64,000 nucleotides of DNA from an uncultured Schlesneria sp. GTDB lineage: Bacteria; Planctomycetota; Planctomycetia; Planctomycetales; Planctomycetaceae. Below, in pieces: positions 1 to 9,382 of this stretch (positions are counted from its first letter, which is position 1; each line of letters begins with the position of its first letter). The notes beneath the pieces were generated by a model that made no database searches, was not told where the DNA came from, and worked only from the letters and a program-made list of their open reading frames with translations. Where the stretch lies: NCBI GenBank assembly GCA_903904835.1, contig CAIVEI010000021.1, forward strand, positions 1-64,000, in the 5' to 3' direction. The translations under genes were made by a program, and so were the position numbers.

Positions 1-389
1 AAAGCAAAGTCCTTTTGCTACAGGCATGAATCATTCGCGATCAGTACGAAAGAGTCCATCCCCAAAAATACGCGCAGATTCTGCCGGAGAAACCGACGGT
101 CCATACTTAGCTGGTACGAACAGGGTTGAAACCCCAGGCTGAATTCCTGTGCCGCTTCGCGGCGAAATGCATTCCATTTGCCTTTTGGTTCGTTTCCCAG
201 TGGGGAAAATGCGTCTGGCATTTATTCGAGGACCACTCTCAGGCTAATCAACCGATTGCCATTGGAAACGCTATTTTCAAGAGCATGTTCCAAACGTTAA
301 GAATCTGCTCGCAACTTTCTATTGACAATTCATGTAAATGCGTATAATGCAATTGTCGTGTAAATGTGCTTTGTGGAATGGTGGGTCGG

Positions 390-565
390 GTTCGGCTCAT
401 TGTTCCGAATCCTCGCGTCTCTTCGAGGCGAGGTGAGCCGAAGCGGCTAGAAGGTAGTCATGAGAAAGTAGCAAGCCGCTACAAGCGGTTTGCCAGGAGC
501 TACCGCTCCATGAACCCGAGGAACTTTAGTACGACTTACGACATCAAGTTCCTCAAGAGAGTAGA
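390..565 (+). repeat. Structured interspersed repeat, copy 1
   Basis: Four inverted repeats follow one another. TTCGGCTCA pairs with TGAGCCGAA around an inner CCTCGC/GCGAGG stem. AGCGGCT pairs with AGCCGCT. GGAGC-TACC-GCTCC forms a short hairpin. GAGGAACTT pairs with AAGTTCCTC. The last ~75 bases recur near 13930, 48545 and 49415. All four copies stay collinear without indels, so the unit may be a mobile palindromic element, a structured RNA or a remnant of a short coding sequence (one frame reads ...KFLK in all four). Confidence 0.6.
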
Positions 566-870
566 AGGATCAGGACGTCGATTTTTTCTCGGACGGGTTT
601 GATTTCTGGTGATGTCTTTTATCGACGAGGCAAATTGTGGAATCACTTCCGCAACTCGCCTCGGCTCGGAACAGAAGCGGTGTAGGCATCTCGCTGCTGG
701 TTCCGCTTTTATGGTGTATTCCAGCGACATTGATCTTTGACATCTTGGAAACAATTTAATTGCGGATCACCACGCCTTCCGTTGGAGGCGGCGGGCGGTT
801 CGTTGCTTGAATTTTGGGCGCGGTCGAGTTTGTGTGGGGTCAGGAACCCAGTCGCACAACAGGGGAGTCG

Positions 871-1000
871 GTCGAACTCAGGCGAACTCGCGCGAACTCG
901 GGTGAACTTTTTAACGATGGAAATGGGGCAAATGATTGCCGAAATCCTATAAAATATGGGGACTAGTCGAAGTCGCGCGAACTCGCGCGAACTTTGACAC
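871..1000. repeat. 10-bp tandem motif clusters (GAACTC-type)
   Basis: At 871-910 four consecutive decamers carry CGAACT or TGAACT at exactly 10-bp spacing. At about 970-1000 two or three more copies follow with GCGCGAACT. The reverse complement, AGTTCG plus four variable bases, is the same unit seen four times at 43921-43960. A 10-bp period places each copy on the same helix face, which would suit cooperative protein binding; this function is inferred. Confidence 0.6.
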
Positions 1001-1085
1001 CAAATTTCTCGGTGACTTAATTGCAGCAGAACAGAAGAGAAGATTTTTGAACAGAAGGACACGAAGTTAACGAAGGGAAAAAATG

Positions 1086-1862
1086 ACGAAGTTGGCCAAG
1101 TTCAATTCCATAAAAAGCCTATGAAAATAGGAACTTGGCCAACTTTGCCAACTCGGTCAACCTTTTTTACGAACTCTGGCGTGACGAGGATTTCGGAAAT
1201 GGGAAGAGTTCTGGAACACTTATCTGCGCTAATCTGCTCTTATGGAAGAGAAGAGGCGACCTGCGGTCGGATACCTGTGCGGGGTCGGGAAACCCGCGCA
1301 CAACGGCGTTTTTTCTGATTAGTGAAAATTAGTGGAGATTAGTGTTCCTTACCCTCTTTCGACTTTTCTGCGTCGCATACGATCGTTGGACGCAAGTTGA
1401 CACCTGTGAAAGAAACTTGGTGAAGTTGGCCAAGTTCAAACCTGGTGAAAACGCTATGAAACAGGGATGTTGGCCAACTTTGCCAACTTGGCCAACTTTG
1501 TTGACGAACTCTGGCGAGATGGGAATTTCTGAAATACGAAGAGTTCTGGAACACTCATCTGCGCTAATCTGCACTTATGGAAGAGAAGAGACGACCTTCG
1601 GTCGGATATCTGTGCGGGGTCGGGAAACCCGCGCACAACGGAGGCCTCGCACAACGGCGTTTATCTGATTAGTGAAAATTAGCGTAGATTAGTGTTCCCT
1701 ACCCTCTTTCGACTTTTTCTGCGTCGAATACGATCGTTGGACGCAAGTTGACACCTGTGAAAGAAACTTGGTGAAGTTGGCCAAGTTCAAACCTGGTGAA
1801 AACGCTATGAAACAGGGAAGTTGGCCAACTTTGCCAAGTTTGTTTGTCGAGTTTCAACTTAC
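1086..1862. repeat. Three imperfect direct repeats of ~340 bp
   Basis: Copies start at the shared GAAGTTGGCCAAGTTC-type motif near 1088, 1422 and 1773 (periods of about 334 and 351 bp). The third copy is truncated near 1860. Each contains a TTGGCCAACTT/AAGTTGGCCAA inverted repeat, a GCGGGGTCGGGAAACCCGC hairpin and a TTAGTGAAAATTAG tract. No open reading frame is conserved across copies. This is probably non-coding tandem duplication. Confidence 0.75.
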
Positions 1863-2097
1863 TACTCATCAGCTTTTTGCCGCTTCGGCTGGTGGGACTT
1901 CGAAGACTTGTTCCACCCTACGAGATTCGAACGCGAAATCATGACATGTTTAAGTCGGTTTTTTTCTTTCGTTTTTCGCAAGAGATTTCAGCAACCTATT
2001 CCCTCGCACTTGAAAAGCCGAGTATACTTTTAACCAGTTCACCGTTCGATGGTTTTGCCGCGTGCGCGAGTTCCTCGCGGATGTGATTGAGGCTTTT

Positions 2098-3153
2098 ATG
2101 AATAGACTTGCTTCGTGCCTGGTAGGGTTGGCATGTGGATTCAGCTTGTTGGCTTTGAATATCCGAACTTCTCACGCCGCCGCGGAAATGTTTGCTCCGC
2201 CGAAATCTGACGAAGTTCGTGGTCGAGTTCTTGCCTGGCTCGGTGAGCAAAACCTTTCTGAAGCGCAACGGGAACAAATTACTGCCGCGTGGATGGGGTT
2301 AGTTGAGCCTGTTGCGGCGGACAGGTTGCTGGAACTTGTGGTCCAGTCCTTTGCGATCGCTGATCCAGATGTCTTGAAGTTGCAAAATGAATGTAATTCC
2401 GTTTCTTCGAGTCTCCCTGCGCCAAATGCAGACTTCCTGAAGCAGCAAGCTCGCAGCCCGTTTTTTCTTGCCAATATCAGTCTGTTTTACGGTCGCTACC
2501 TGGTCGAGCGGCGGCTGTTTGATGAAGCCTGGGAAATCTTAAAGAGTATTGATGCTCATCAGGTTGTTGATCCTTCGTCCCTTTTCTTCTTTCAGGCTGT
2601 GGCCGCTCAGGGGATGCTGGAATTGAAGCCCGCTCTCGACGCCATCGATCAACTGCTGACACATACTGAGAAGGTCCCGGTCAGGTATTCGGCGACGGCG
2701 ACGTTGATGCAGGCTGATTTGAAGGGTTTGCAGGAAAAGTCACTGGGCGAGTTGGCTCGGTTGATGGCCGATTCCGAGCGACGATTGGAACTTGGGCGAG
2801 CCGGTGAAAAAGTTCAGGGGGTGCAAGAACGGATTATTGCGAACCTTGACGAGATCATCAAAAAAATTGAGCAGCAACAAGGAGGCGGAGGTGGTGGCGG
2901 CGGTAGCGGTCAGGGTGGAGGCAATCAGAATTCAGGCGACGCTGCTGACGATAGCCGGGTGAAAGGGGAAGAGGCACCTGGTGAGACCGACAAGAAGCGG
3001 TTTGAAAATAAAGGGAGCTGGGGAAATCTCCCAGAGAAAGAACTGACAAAAGCCAAGAACGACCTCAACAAGAATTTTCCGTCACATTACGAGCAGGCGA
3101 TTGAGAAATATACAAAAAAGCTGGCTGGTCGGACGGCGAAGAAGAGTAAGTGA
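2098..3153 (+). CDS. Secreted protein of unknown function with Gly-rich linker
   Basis: I do not recognise a named family. The ATG at 2098 is preferred over an upstream start at 2062 because it begins a clean signal peptide: a basic start, a hydrophobic core rich in Leu, Val and Gly, and cleavage near Ser-His-Ala-Ala. The mature part is mostly alpha-helical and resembles TPR-like tetratrico segments (about residues 40-250). A low-complexity Gln/Gly tract (about residues 258-280) follows, then a charged Lys-rich tail. The next gene starts 18 bases downstream, so the two are probably co-transcribed. An envelope or periplasmic role is inferred. Confidence 0.75.
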   Translation: MNRLASCLVGLACGFSLLALNIRTSHAAAEMFAPPKSDEVRGRVLAWLGEQNLSEAQREQITAAWMGLVEPVAADRLLELVVQSFAIADPDVLKLQNECNSVSSSLPAPNADFLKQQARSPFFLANISLFYGRYLVERRLFDEAWEILKSIDAHQVVDPSSLFFFQAVAAQGMLELKPALDAIDQLLTHTEKVPVRYSATATLMQADLKGLQEKSLGELARLMADSERRLELGRAGEKVQGVQERIIANLDEIIKKIEQQQGGGGGGGGSGQGGGNQNSGDAADDSRVKGEEAPGETDKKRFENKGSWGNLPEKELTKAKNDLNKNFPSHYEQAIEKYTKKLAGRTAKKSK

Positions 3154-3171
3154 TGAAGGAATGATGCCCCG

Positions 3172-4374
3172 ATGAATGGTCTTTCTCTGTTGGTTTTGTT
3201 GGCCGTTGCGCAGGCTCCTACGGTCGAAGTTCAGACGTTGTCAGAAAAGCAGCTTCAGGGGACGCTGGAATCTTTGACGGCCAACTCTGTGATTGTTAAG
3301 ACCAGTTCAGGTTCGGAAACGGTTCCTACGGCAAATATCTTGCAAATCCGATCGGCCGCCCCTGCTTCGACTTCTGTCGTCGAGTCGATCTTGGTACGAC
3401 TCGTTGATGATTCACAGCTCAGGGTTCGAACTTTTGTTTCTTCGGGAACTGCGGTGACTGTCACGCATCCTCAACTCGGTGAACTACAAATTCCCGCGAC
3501 GAGTGTTTCCAGCGTGCGATTCGCTGCTGCTGATCCGAAGGTGGAAACCGAATGGAGTCAACTCCTTGAACGTGCCCCCAAGAAAGACATGATTGCCATT
3601 CGAAAAGGGGAAGTCCTGGATCATCTCGATGGCGTTGTCGGTTCGATGAATGACTTAACGCTTCAGTTCCAACTTGATGGTGATGACCTGGCGGTCAAAC
3701 GTGAAAAGATATTTGGCCTGATCTATTCCAAGCGAGAGTCGTCGGCCAGGAAAGCGGTCGCACAATTGGAATTAACCTCCGGCGATCGGCTGTCTGCCAA
3801 GCAGATTGAATGGAACGGGACAAAGTGGCAGGTGCGACTTGTGACGGGATTGGAACTGGGGATCGCGCCTGAGTCGCTGAGAGTGATCGATTACAGTATC
3901 AGCAAATTCACGTATCTTTCGGATCTTGAACCGCGAGGAATGAAGCACACTCCCTATTTTGGGGAGTTTTCTGATTTCCATGTTTTTGCTTATCGACGTG
4001 ACAAAGACTTCGAAGGAAATCGGATCAGCCTGGGTCATAAGAGATATGCCAAAGGCTTGGCAATTCATTCAAAAACGGCGTTGAAATATCGTCTCGGTGG
4101 TGACTATCGACGATTCCAGGCGGTGATGGGGATTGGCGACGAGATCAATCGCGGCAACGTTGACGTGACAATCAAATCTGACGAAAAAGTTGTCTTCAAT
4201 GGATCGGTAAAAGTCGGTGAAAACGGGCAGCAGGGATCTCAACGCCCAGCACCACAACTTCTTGATATTGATGTGGCTGGGGTGGTTGAACTGGAAATCA
4301 TTGTGGACTATGGAAGTCCCATGATTGATATTGGTGATCGGCTCTATCTTGCCAACGCTCGACTTGTCAGATAA
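3172..4374 (+). CDS. Secreted NPCBM-domain protein
   Basis: A 400-residue protein with a short signal peptide (residues 1-14, cleavage near AQA). The central part is beta-rich and of unknown type. The C-terminal ~140 residues match the NPCBM (novel putative carbohydrate-binding module) fold, with the characteristic AKGLAIHSKTALKYRLGG stretch, a VMGIGDE turn and a terminal ANARLV strand. NPCBM domains bind sugars in secreted glycosidases and are very common in planctomycetes. It forms a likely operon with the upstream secreted protein and converges on ruvC with only four bases between stops. Carbohydrate binding is inferred from the family; no catalytic domain is visible. Confidence 0.85.
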   Translation: MNGLSLLVLLAVAQAPTVEVQTLSEKQLQGTLESLTANSVIVKTSSGSETVPTANILQIRSAAPASTSVVESILVRLVDDSQLRVRTFVSSGTAVTVTHPQLGELQIPATSVSSVRFAAADPKVETEWSQLLERAPKKDMIAIRKGEVLDHLDGVVGSMNDLTLQFQLDGDDLAVKREKIFGLIYSKRESSARKAVAQLELTSGDRLSAKQIEWNGTKWQVRLVTGLELGIAPESLRVIDYSISKFTYLSDLEPRGMKHTPYFGEFSDFHVFAYRRDKDFEGNRISLGHKRYAKGLAIHSKTALKYRLGGDYRRFQAVMGIGDEINRGNVDVTIKSDEKVVFNGSVKVGENGQQGSQRPAPQLLDIDVAGVVELEIIVDYGSPMIDIGDRLYLANARLVR

Positions 4375-4378
4375 TGGA

Positions 4379-4942
4379 TCAATCTGGCAGGTCCCCGAAA
4401 ATCACTGAGCGAGCGCTATGGTAGTGACACAAGGCGACGGCGAATGCATCGGCGACGTCGTTCGGTTCGAGCAATTTATCCAGTCTCAGTTCTTGTCGAA
4501 TCGCGTGCTGAATCTGTTCTTTTGAAGCCTTTCCGCTGCCGGTCAACAGGCGTTTGATCTGTGTTGGCGTGTAATGGACGACAGGGACCCCGGCATCGGC
4601 GGCTGCATACAACAGTGCCCCGCGTGCATGGGCCATCAGGATCGCGGTCTTTGGGAATTGTGACGTCGAAAAGACTTGTTCAATCGCCAGCACTTGTGGT
4701 TTGAATTCGTCGATCACTTCTCGCAAGCCGCGGCCGAGTTCGAGAATTCGTTCTGAGAGAGAAAATGTTTTCGTGGATTGAATGACCCCGCCTTCGCGGA
4801 GCACAGGCTTTTCGGCGGATCGTTCGAGAATTGCATAACCTGTGCGGTTCAAGCCTGGATCGACCCCCAGCACGCAATTCGGCCGGTCTGATCCATCAAA
4901 ATGCCGTGCCTTTTGGTTTACGTCGGAGTTTGATGCTGTCAT
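4379..4942 (-). CDS. ruvC: Holliday junction endonuclease RuvC
   Basis: RuvC cuts Holliday junctions symmetrically after RuvAB branch migration. The 187-residue length is normal. Visible signatures are the first catalytic Asp in LGVDPGLNRTGYA, the Glu in LAIEQVF, and the paired Asp residues in NDVADAFAVALCHYH. These four acidic residues form the metal site of the RNase-H-like fold. The first ~20 residues before the conserved Val-Leu-Gly start are a short variable extension. No ruvA or ruvB is adjacent, so the gene stands alone. Confidence 0.95.
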   Translation of the reverse strand: MTASNSDVNQKARHFDGSDRPNCVLGVDPGLNRTGYAILERSAEKPVLREGGVIQSTKTFSLSERILELGRGLREVIDEFKPQVLAIEQVFSTSQFPKTAILMAHARGALLYAAADAGVPVVHYTPTQIKRLLTGSGKASKEQIQHAIRQELRLDKLLEPNDVADAFAVALCHYHSARSVIFGDLPD

Positions 4943-5001
4943 GGAAATCCGTTTCCGAGTCGGCTAACGAGTTAGAATCGAGCGGGTTGTCGTTTCTCGT
5001 C

Positions 5002-5078
5002 GCGGAGGCTTCCAGCCTCCGCAAAAGGGAGTGTGTCATACGGCCGCAATAGCGGTTGTGGCGCACGGGCTGAAGCCC
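5002..5078. repeat. REP-like palindromes (GGAGGCT...AGCCTCC family)
   Basis: A perfect 9-bp stem, GCGGAGGCT-TCC-AGCCTCCGC (5002-5022), is followed by a second small palindrome, GGGCT-GA-AGCCC (about 5067-5078). Related palindromes lie near 39034, 39140, 47215 and 49790, always between genes. It fills most of the short space between ruvC and lhgO. It may act as a mobile REP-type element or as an mRNA-stabilising hairpin. Confidence 0.6.
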
Positions 5079-5111
5079 ATGCTACGACTTGTGGCCCGGC
5101 GTTTTCAATAT

Positions 5112-6308
5112 TCAAAATCTTGGTGCGAGTTTCTCGACGATCAGTTTTCCGATATTTAAGGATGCTGTTGCTGCGGGAGAGGGGGCGTTGCAGACGTTGA
5201 CCACCAGGTCGTTCTCCTGGATCAGGAAATCGTCGACAAGGTTTCCGTCGCGAGTCAAAGCCTGAGCTCGAACTCCTGCTGGGGCGGGGATCAGATGCTC
5301 GCTCTGAATCTCGGGGACAAGACGCTGTAGCGCGGCGACAAAGGCGGATTTGTTGAACGAGCGATACATCTCATTGAAGCCGGCTCGCCAGTTCTTCCAT
5401 GCCATTCGAAGAAATCCTGGATAACTGAGCGATTCCAGCGTGTCGAACAGATTAAAGCTCGTTTTGTAATAACCTTCACGAGCGAATGAGAACACGGCAT
5501 TCGGGCCGCATTCGACACCTCCGTGGATCATCCGGGTGAAATGGACGCCGAGAAACGGAAAATTGGGATCAGGGACCGGGTAAATCAAGTTGTGGCACAA
5601 GTGTTGTGCCGACGGTTTCAATTCAAAATATTCGCCTCGGAAGGGGATAATTTGAGCATCAGGTCGAACACCCGAAAGCCAGGCGACTCGGTCGCTTTGC
5701 AGTCCTGCGCAGTTCACAACCAGTCGGGCATCCAGTTCACCGGCAGTATTCTGAACGACCATGCGGTTATCGTGACGGAACATTCCGGTGACTCTGGCAC
5801 TCATTTTCAGTTCGCCGCCAGCCTCTATAATTCGCTCGGCCATTTTTTCAGCGACTTGACGATAATCGACAATTCCTGCCTCAGGGACGTGAATCGCCTG
5901 CACGCCCAACACGTGGGGTTCTATTTCTTTCAAACGTTCGGGGCCGATTCGTTCGCAACGAATATCGTTAGCCAGACCTCGTTCGTGAATCTTTTCCAAC
6001 TGGGGAATCTCGTTCGGAGTGACGGCAACGATCACCTTGCCGCACCGGTCGAAGGGGATATTTTCCTTCTGGCAGAATTCCTCCATCGCCAGCTTTCCTT
6101 CGCGGCAATTCGTGGCTCGCAACGATCCGGGCTTGTAATAGATTCCGGAGTGCAGCACGCCAGAATTATGACCCGTCTGATGCTGTGCGACTTCGCGTTC
6201 TTTTTCGAGAATTGTCACTTTCCGACCGGGAAACCGCTCAAGCAACCGATAGGCAGTTGCCAGTCCCACGATCCCTCCACCAATAATGACAACGTCTGCG
6301 TGCTGCAT
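5112..6308 (-). CDS. lhgO: L-2-hydroxyglutarate oxidase (LhgO-like FAD enzyme)
   Basis: FAD-dependent oxidoreductase of the DAO family that oxidises L-2-hydroxyglutarate to 2-oxoglutarate and passes electrons to the quinone pool. The Rossmann motif [15 protein letters not shown] lies at the N-terminus. The family-typical [12 protein letters not shown] follows at about residue 45, and the C-terminus has the expected PAGVRAQ and [11 protein letters not shown] signatures. I chose the ATG at 6308, preceded by AGGA, since the extra 39 codons to 6425 have no family match. The length (398) fits. No neighbouring gene explains it further. Confidence 0.9.
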   Translation of the reverse strand: MQHADVVIIGGGIVGLATAYRLLERFPGRKVTILEKEREVAQHQTGHNSGVLHSGIYYKPGSLRATNCREGKLAMEEFCQKENIPFDRCGKVIVAVTPNEIPQLEKIHERGLANDIRCERIGPERLKEIEPHVLGVQAIHVPEAGIVDYRQVAEKMAERIIEAGGELKMSARVTGMFRHDNRMVVQNTAGELDARLVVNCAGLQSDRVAWLSGVRPDAQIIPFRGEYFELKPSAQHLCHNLIYPVPDPNFPFLGVHFTRMIHGGVECGPNAVFSFAREGYYKTSFNLFDTLESLSYPGFLRMAWKNWRAGFNEMYRSFNKSAFVAALQRLVPEIQSEHLIPAPAGVRAQALTRDGNLVDDFLIQENDLVVNVCNAPSPAATASLNIGKLIVEKLAPRF

Positions 6309-6771
6309 TTGCGATCCTGATGTTCTGCGAACTGGTTCCAACCCGACAATCTGATCGCCAGGAACTGTTTCAGCAGTATAGTTCACCTGAATCCCCGAAA
6401 GTAACCATCCTGCCGCAGTCGTCAATTTTGATAGTGTATTAAATGTGCGATGAAACAGATTCGATGGGGGGGATGAATACCTGGAAATTGCTTTTAATCG
6501 TCAAAAGTCGCAGTTATGGGACAATCGGAACAAACGTTAAAGCTTGACCTCGTTTTTCGCCGATGTCCGAGGTAGCTTGGAATGGGGTGTTACCGTTGCG
6601 CGAGTATCGGGAGATTCCCTGTTAAATCGATGGAGCCAACCATCGATGGCTGAGGTGGTTTTTGAAATTCAGTCACGTTTCACGGCCTGCAAACTTCGCC
6701 CGAAGTAAAATTGGTATTTGCCCAGGGGGCAAGTATTGTCGGCTGCCAGGTCGATGCCGGAGCCGGAACGG
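6309..6771. other. Intergenic region between lhgO and porin
   Basis: Divergent promoter space for lhgO (minus) and the porin (plus). It contains a palindromic CCATCGATGG-type element near 6630-6650 and a TTGACC at 6544 that could be a -35 element, but no convincing -10 partner is visible. No gene is seen. Confidence 0.5.
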
Positions 6772-8415
6772 ATGACACTTTGGTCGTACCGCCGAGGGAG
6801 ACCGATCACCCAACAGTGCTTCACACTTTTCTTGTGGTTGCTGTCGGTCGGAATTCTGACTGCGCAAGATTCAGGTAACGACGCCATCAGGTCAGCAGCC
6901 CCGGTCGCCACAGATATCGAACAGCGCATTTACCAGTTGGAGCAGCGTCAATCAGAACTCGTCGAGCAGAACCGGCTGTTGTCACGGCAGTTACAGGATG
7001 TTTCCGCGAAGAGTCAGCAGCGTTTTTCAAACGAACCTGATCTGAACGGTACATTACTTCCGCCTGTCCCTTCAGCGAATAATCAGACGACAGGTAACGG
7101 CGATCCTACGACGTTTCGAAATAACATTCTCAGTCCTGCCGAGATCTTTCCGTCGCCGGCCTTCGACACGGCCCTGGAGTTTCCTCTGGAGCGTAAGTCG
7201 GCCGTGTTGAATTCGGGGTCTGCCCCTCCGAAATACTATGTCGGTTATGATCGGGGCTTTGTATTTCGCCCGATTGATCCGGACGAATCGCCGTTTGAAT
7301 TGAAAATCAACGGTCAGGACCAGATTCGTTACACAGGCTTTGAACGAGAACACTCAACCTGGACCGACAGTGCCGGGATAACGTCAACGATCAGCAATCA
7401 GAGTAACTTCCAGATTCCTCGAGGTCGGCTGATTCTTTCAGGATACACGTTTCGAAGGGAGCTGAAATATAATCTGAATATCGATTACAACACTGTCAGC
7501 CCCAGTCAAATCAATTTTCGCGCTTATTGGCTGGCGTGGCGTTTCAGTCGGGCAATGACGGTTTTTGCCGGACAGAGCAAAGTTCCTGGCAGTCGCGAAT
7601 GGCTCGAATCGTTTGTCAACACGCTTGGTGCCGACCGTTCGATGGCGACCACGTTCTTTCGTCCCAGCCTTAGTCAGGGGATCTGGGCGACGGGCGAACC
7701 GGCTGACGGTTTTTTCTACCATGTCATGATGTCCAACGGATTCAACACCGTCGGGGCGACTCCACAAACACTCAGTTCCGTCATGTCGTTTTCAGGTTCT
7801 ACCTGGTGGGAGCCTTGGGGTGACTTTGGGAAAGGTTATTCCGACTTCGAATGGCATGCAGAACCGTCGATTCGCTTAGGGACCAGCCTCACGTATTCGC
7901 CCGAGCAAGGACCTCAGGGAAGTTCTACCGCTCCCGAGAATTCATCCATTCGACTTTCGAATGGCACTCTGATCACGGAAACGGGAGCCCTTGCACCAGG
8001 AGTCACCTTAAACGCATTTAAAATTGGGCTCGCATCGTTCGATGCATCGTATAAATATCGTGGTTTCAGCGTCAGTACCGAGTTGTTTTCGCAAGAATTA
8101 TTTAGCTTAAAAGGAAGTGGCCCCCTTCCAATGTCGTCCATATCTCAATACGGCGGATTTGTGCAAGGGGGTTACTTTGTCGTTCCGCAAAAAGCAGAGC
8201 CGTATCTCCGAGCTTCATACGTTACGGGTCCTTCTGGTTCCGGCTCTGAATATGCGGGTGGCTTAAACTGGTTTTTGCTTCCTGGAAAGCAGAACCTGCG
8301 TTTCACATTCGACGCAGCCTGGCTGGACAATAACCCAGCCACACAGAACCGAACGAACCTGCAATCTGGCCAGACTGGGATACTCGTACGCTCGCAGCTA
8401 CAGATCTTTTTCTAA
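6772..8415 (+). CDS. OprO/OprP-like outer-membrane porin
   Basis: A ~547-residue outer-membrane protein. The start at 6772 gives a Tat/Sec-like signal (basic segment, then a hydrophobic stretch ending in Leu-Thr-Ala-Gln). A short coiled coil (about residues 50-80, heptads rich in Gln, Leu, Glu) comes next and probably trimerises in the periplasm. A beta-barrel of the phosphate-selective porin O/P type (PF07396-like) follows, with alternating aromatic strands and a C-terminal Phe. The protein at 15487-17322 has the same architecture. A pstS-like gene 4 kb away makes anion or phosphate uptake plausible but not shown. Confidence 0.8.
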   Translation: MTLWSYRRGRPITQQCFTLFLWLLSVGILTAQDSGNDAIRSAAPVATDIEQRIYQLEQRQSELVEQNRLLSRQLQDVSAKSQQRFSNEPDLNGTLLPPVPSANNQTTGNGDPTTFRNNILSPAEIFPSPAFDTALEFPLERKSAVLNSGSAPPKYYVGYDRGFVFRPIDPDESPFELKINGQDQIRYTGFEREHSTWTDSAGITSTISNQSNFQIPRGRLILSGYTFRRELKYNLNIDYNTVSPSQINFRAYWLAWRFSRAMTVFAGQSKVPGSREWLESFVNTLGADRSMATTFFRPSLSQGIWATGEPADGFFYHVMMSNGFNTVGATPQTLSSVMSFSGSTWWEPWGDFGKGYSDFEWHAEPSIRLGTSLTYSPEQGPQGSSTAPENSSIRLSNGTLITETGALAPGVTLNAFKIGLASFDASYKYRGFSVSTELFSQELFSLKGSGPLPMSSISQYGGFVQGGYFVVPQKAEPYLRASYVTGPSGSGSEYAGGLNWFLLPGKQNLRFTFDAAWLDNNPATQNRTNLQSGQTGILVRSQLQIFF

Positions 8416-8600
8416 GCTCCGCTCGCGACGTTCATTAGATCCCGGTTCATACCCGCGTGTACCGATCAGGCATTCAATTTCAACCCGATAAATTGGCGAT
8501 AACGCAAAACAAGAGTTCGGCAGCGATGGGTATCAAAGCTGGCTGGCACTTTCGGAACGAATCAATGAGTAAACTTTTGATACGAGAGTAAGGTGGAAAG

Positions 8601-9314
8601 ATGGACGCTGCATCGGAAAGACTGATCGCCATCGGTGACGTGCATGGATGTGTACATGCTCTGGATGCTTTGCTGAAAGAGATTGCTCCAAGCTCGTCAG
8701 ATCGACTCGTGTTCCTGGGGGATCTGATTGATCAAGGACGCGATAGTGCCGCCGTACTGAACCGGTTGATCGAACTACGTCGACAGTGTCAGGTTGTCCT
8801 GATCCAGGGGAATCACGAGGAGATGCTTTTTTCCGCACGGGAAAGTGAAAAAGCACTGAGGTACTGGGAAGACTGCGGTGGAGTTTACACGTTGAACTCA
8901 TACAAATTCGGCGCGGGTCTCGACGTGATCCCGCCGGAGCACTGGGGGTTACTTTCCACATGTATTCCTTACTATGAAACAGACTCATTCATTCTGACCC
9001 ACGCGAATTACGATCCAAATCTGCCGATGAATTTACAGGAATCGCATCATTTGCGGTGGGGGTTGTTTGAACCTGATGAAATGCATCGCCACACGTCTGG
9101 TAAGACGGTCGTTGTCGGGCATACCGAGCAACGCGATTGCGAAATTCTCGACCTGGGTTTCGCAATATGTATCGATACTGCTTGCTGGCGACATGGTTGG
9201 TTGACGGCATTGGAACTTAATTTGCGAACGCTCTGGCAGGCGAGTCGCTGGGGTCTTCTTCGTGAGGCCGAAGAGCCGACGCATAAAGGGAAGCTGCCAC
9301 AGCTCGCCCGTTGA
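8601..9314 (+). CDS. PPP-family metallophosphoesterase
   Basis: Calcineurin-like phosphoesterase, either a serine/threonine protein phosphatase or an ApaH-like dinucleoside tetraphosphatase. The three metal-binding signatures of the PPP family are present in order: IAIGDVHGC near residue 13, VFLGDLIDQGRD near residue 43, and IQGNHEE near residue 74. A later VVGHTE carries another metal-ligand His. The 237-residue length suits the bacterial single-domain enzymes. The substrate cannot be decided from sequence. It stands alone and converges on pta. Confidence 0.85.
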   Translation: MDAASERLIAIGDVHGCVHALDALLKEIAPSSSDRLVFLGDLIDQGRDSAAVLNRLIELRRQCQVVLIQGNHEEMLFSARESEKALRYWEDCGGVYTLNSYKFGAGLDVIPPEHWGLLSTCIPYYETDSFILTHANYDPNLPMNLQESHHLRWGLFEPDEMHRHTSGKTVVVGHTEQRDCEILDLGFAICIDTACWRHGWLTALELNLRTLWQASRWGLLREAEEPTHKGKLPQLAR

Positions 9315-9382
9315 CGACGCACTAATGACGTTTCTTTTCAGAAATTCGTCAACGTCTTTTTCAATAAAATTTTCGAATGAGC

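Larger units (their letters stand above)
1..2097. other. Gene-free, repeat-rich intergenic region
   Basis: No open reading frame here looks like a gene: all are short, overlap on both strands and lack a plausible ribosome site or recognisable motif. The stretch holds a structured interspersed repeat (about 390-560), 10-bp tandem motifs (871-1000) and three copies of a ~340-bp direct repeat (about 1086-1860), described separately. It looks like an accumulation zone for repeats. Confidence 0.7.

Noticed and set aside
366-602. 78-residue plus-strand frame across repeat copy 1
   Set aside because: No ribosome site or family match. The only support is the KFLK-type segment shared with other repeat copies, so it is reported as a repeat, not a gene.
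5523-6320. 265-residue plus-strand reading frame
   Set aside because: Entirely antisense to lhgO, which matches its family along its length; the residues of this frame have no coherent motif.
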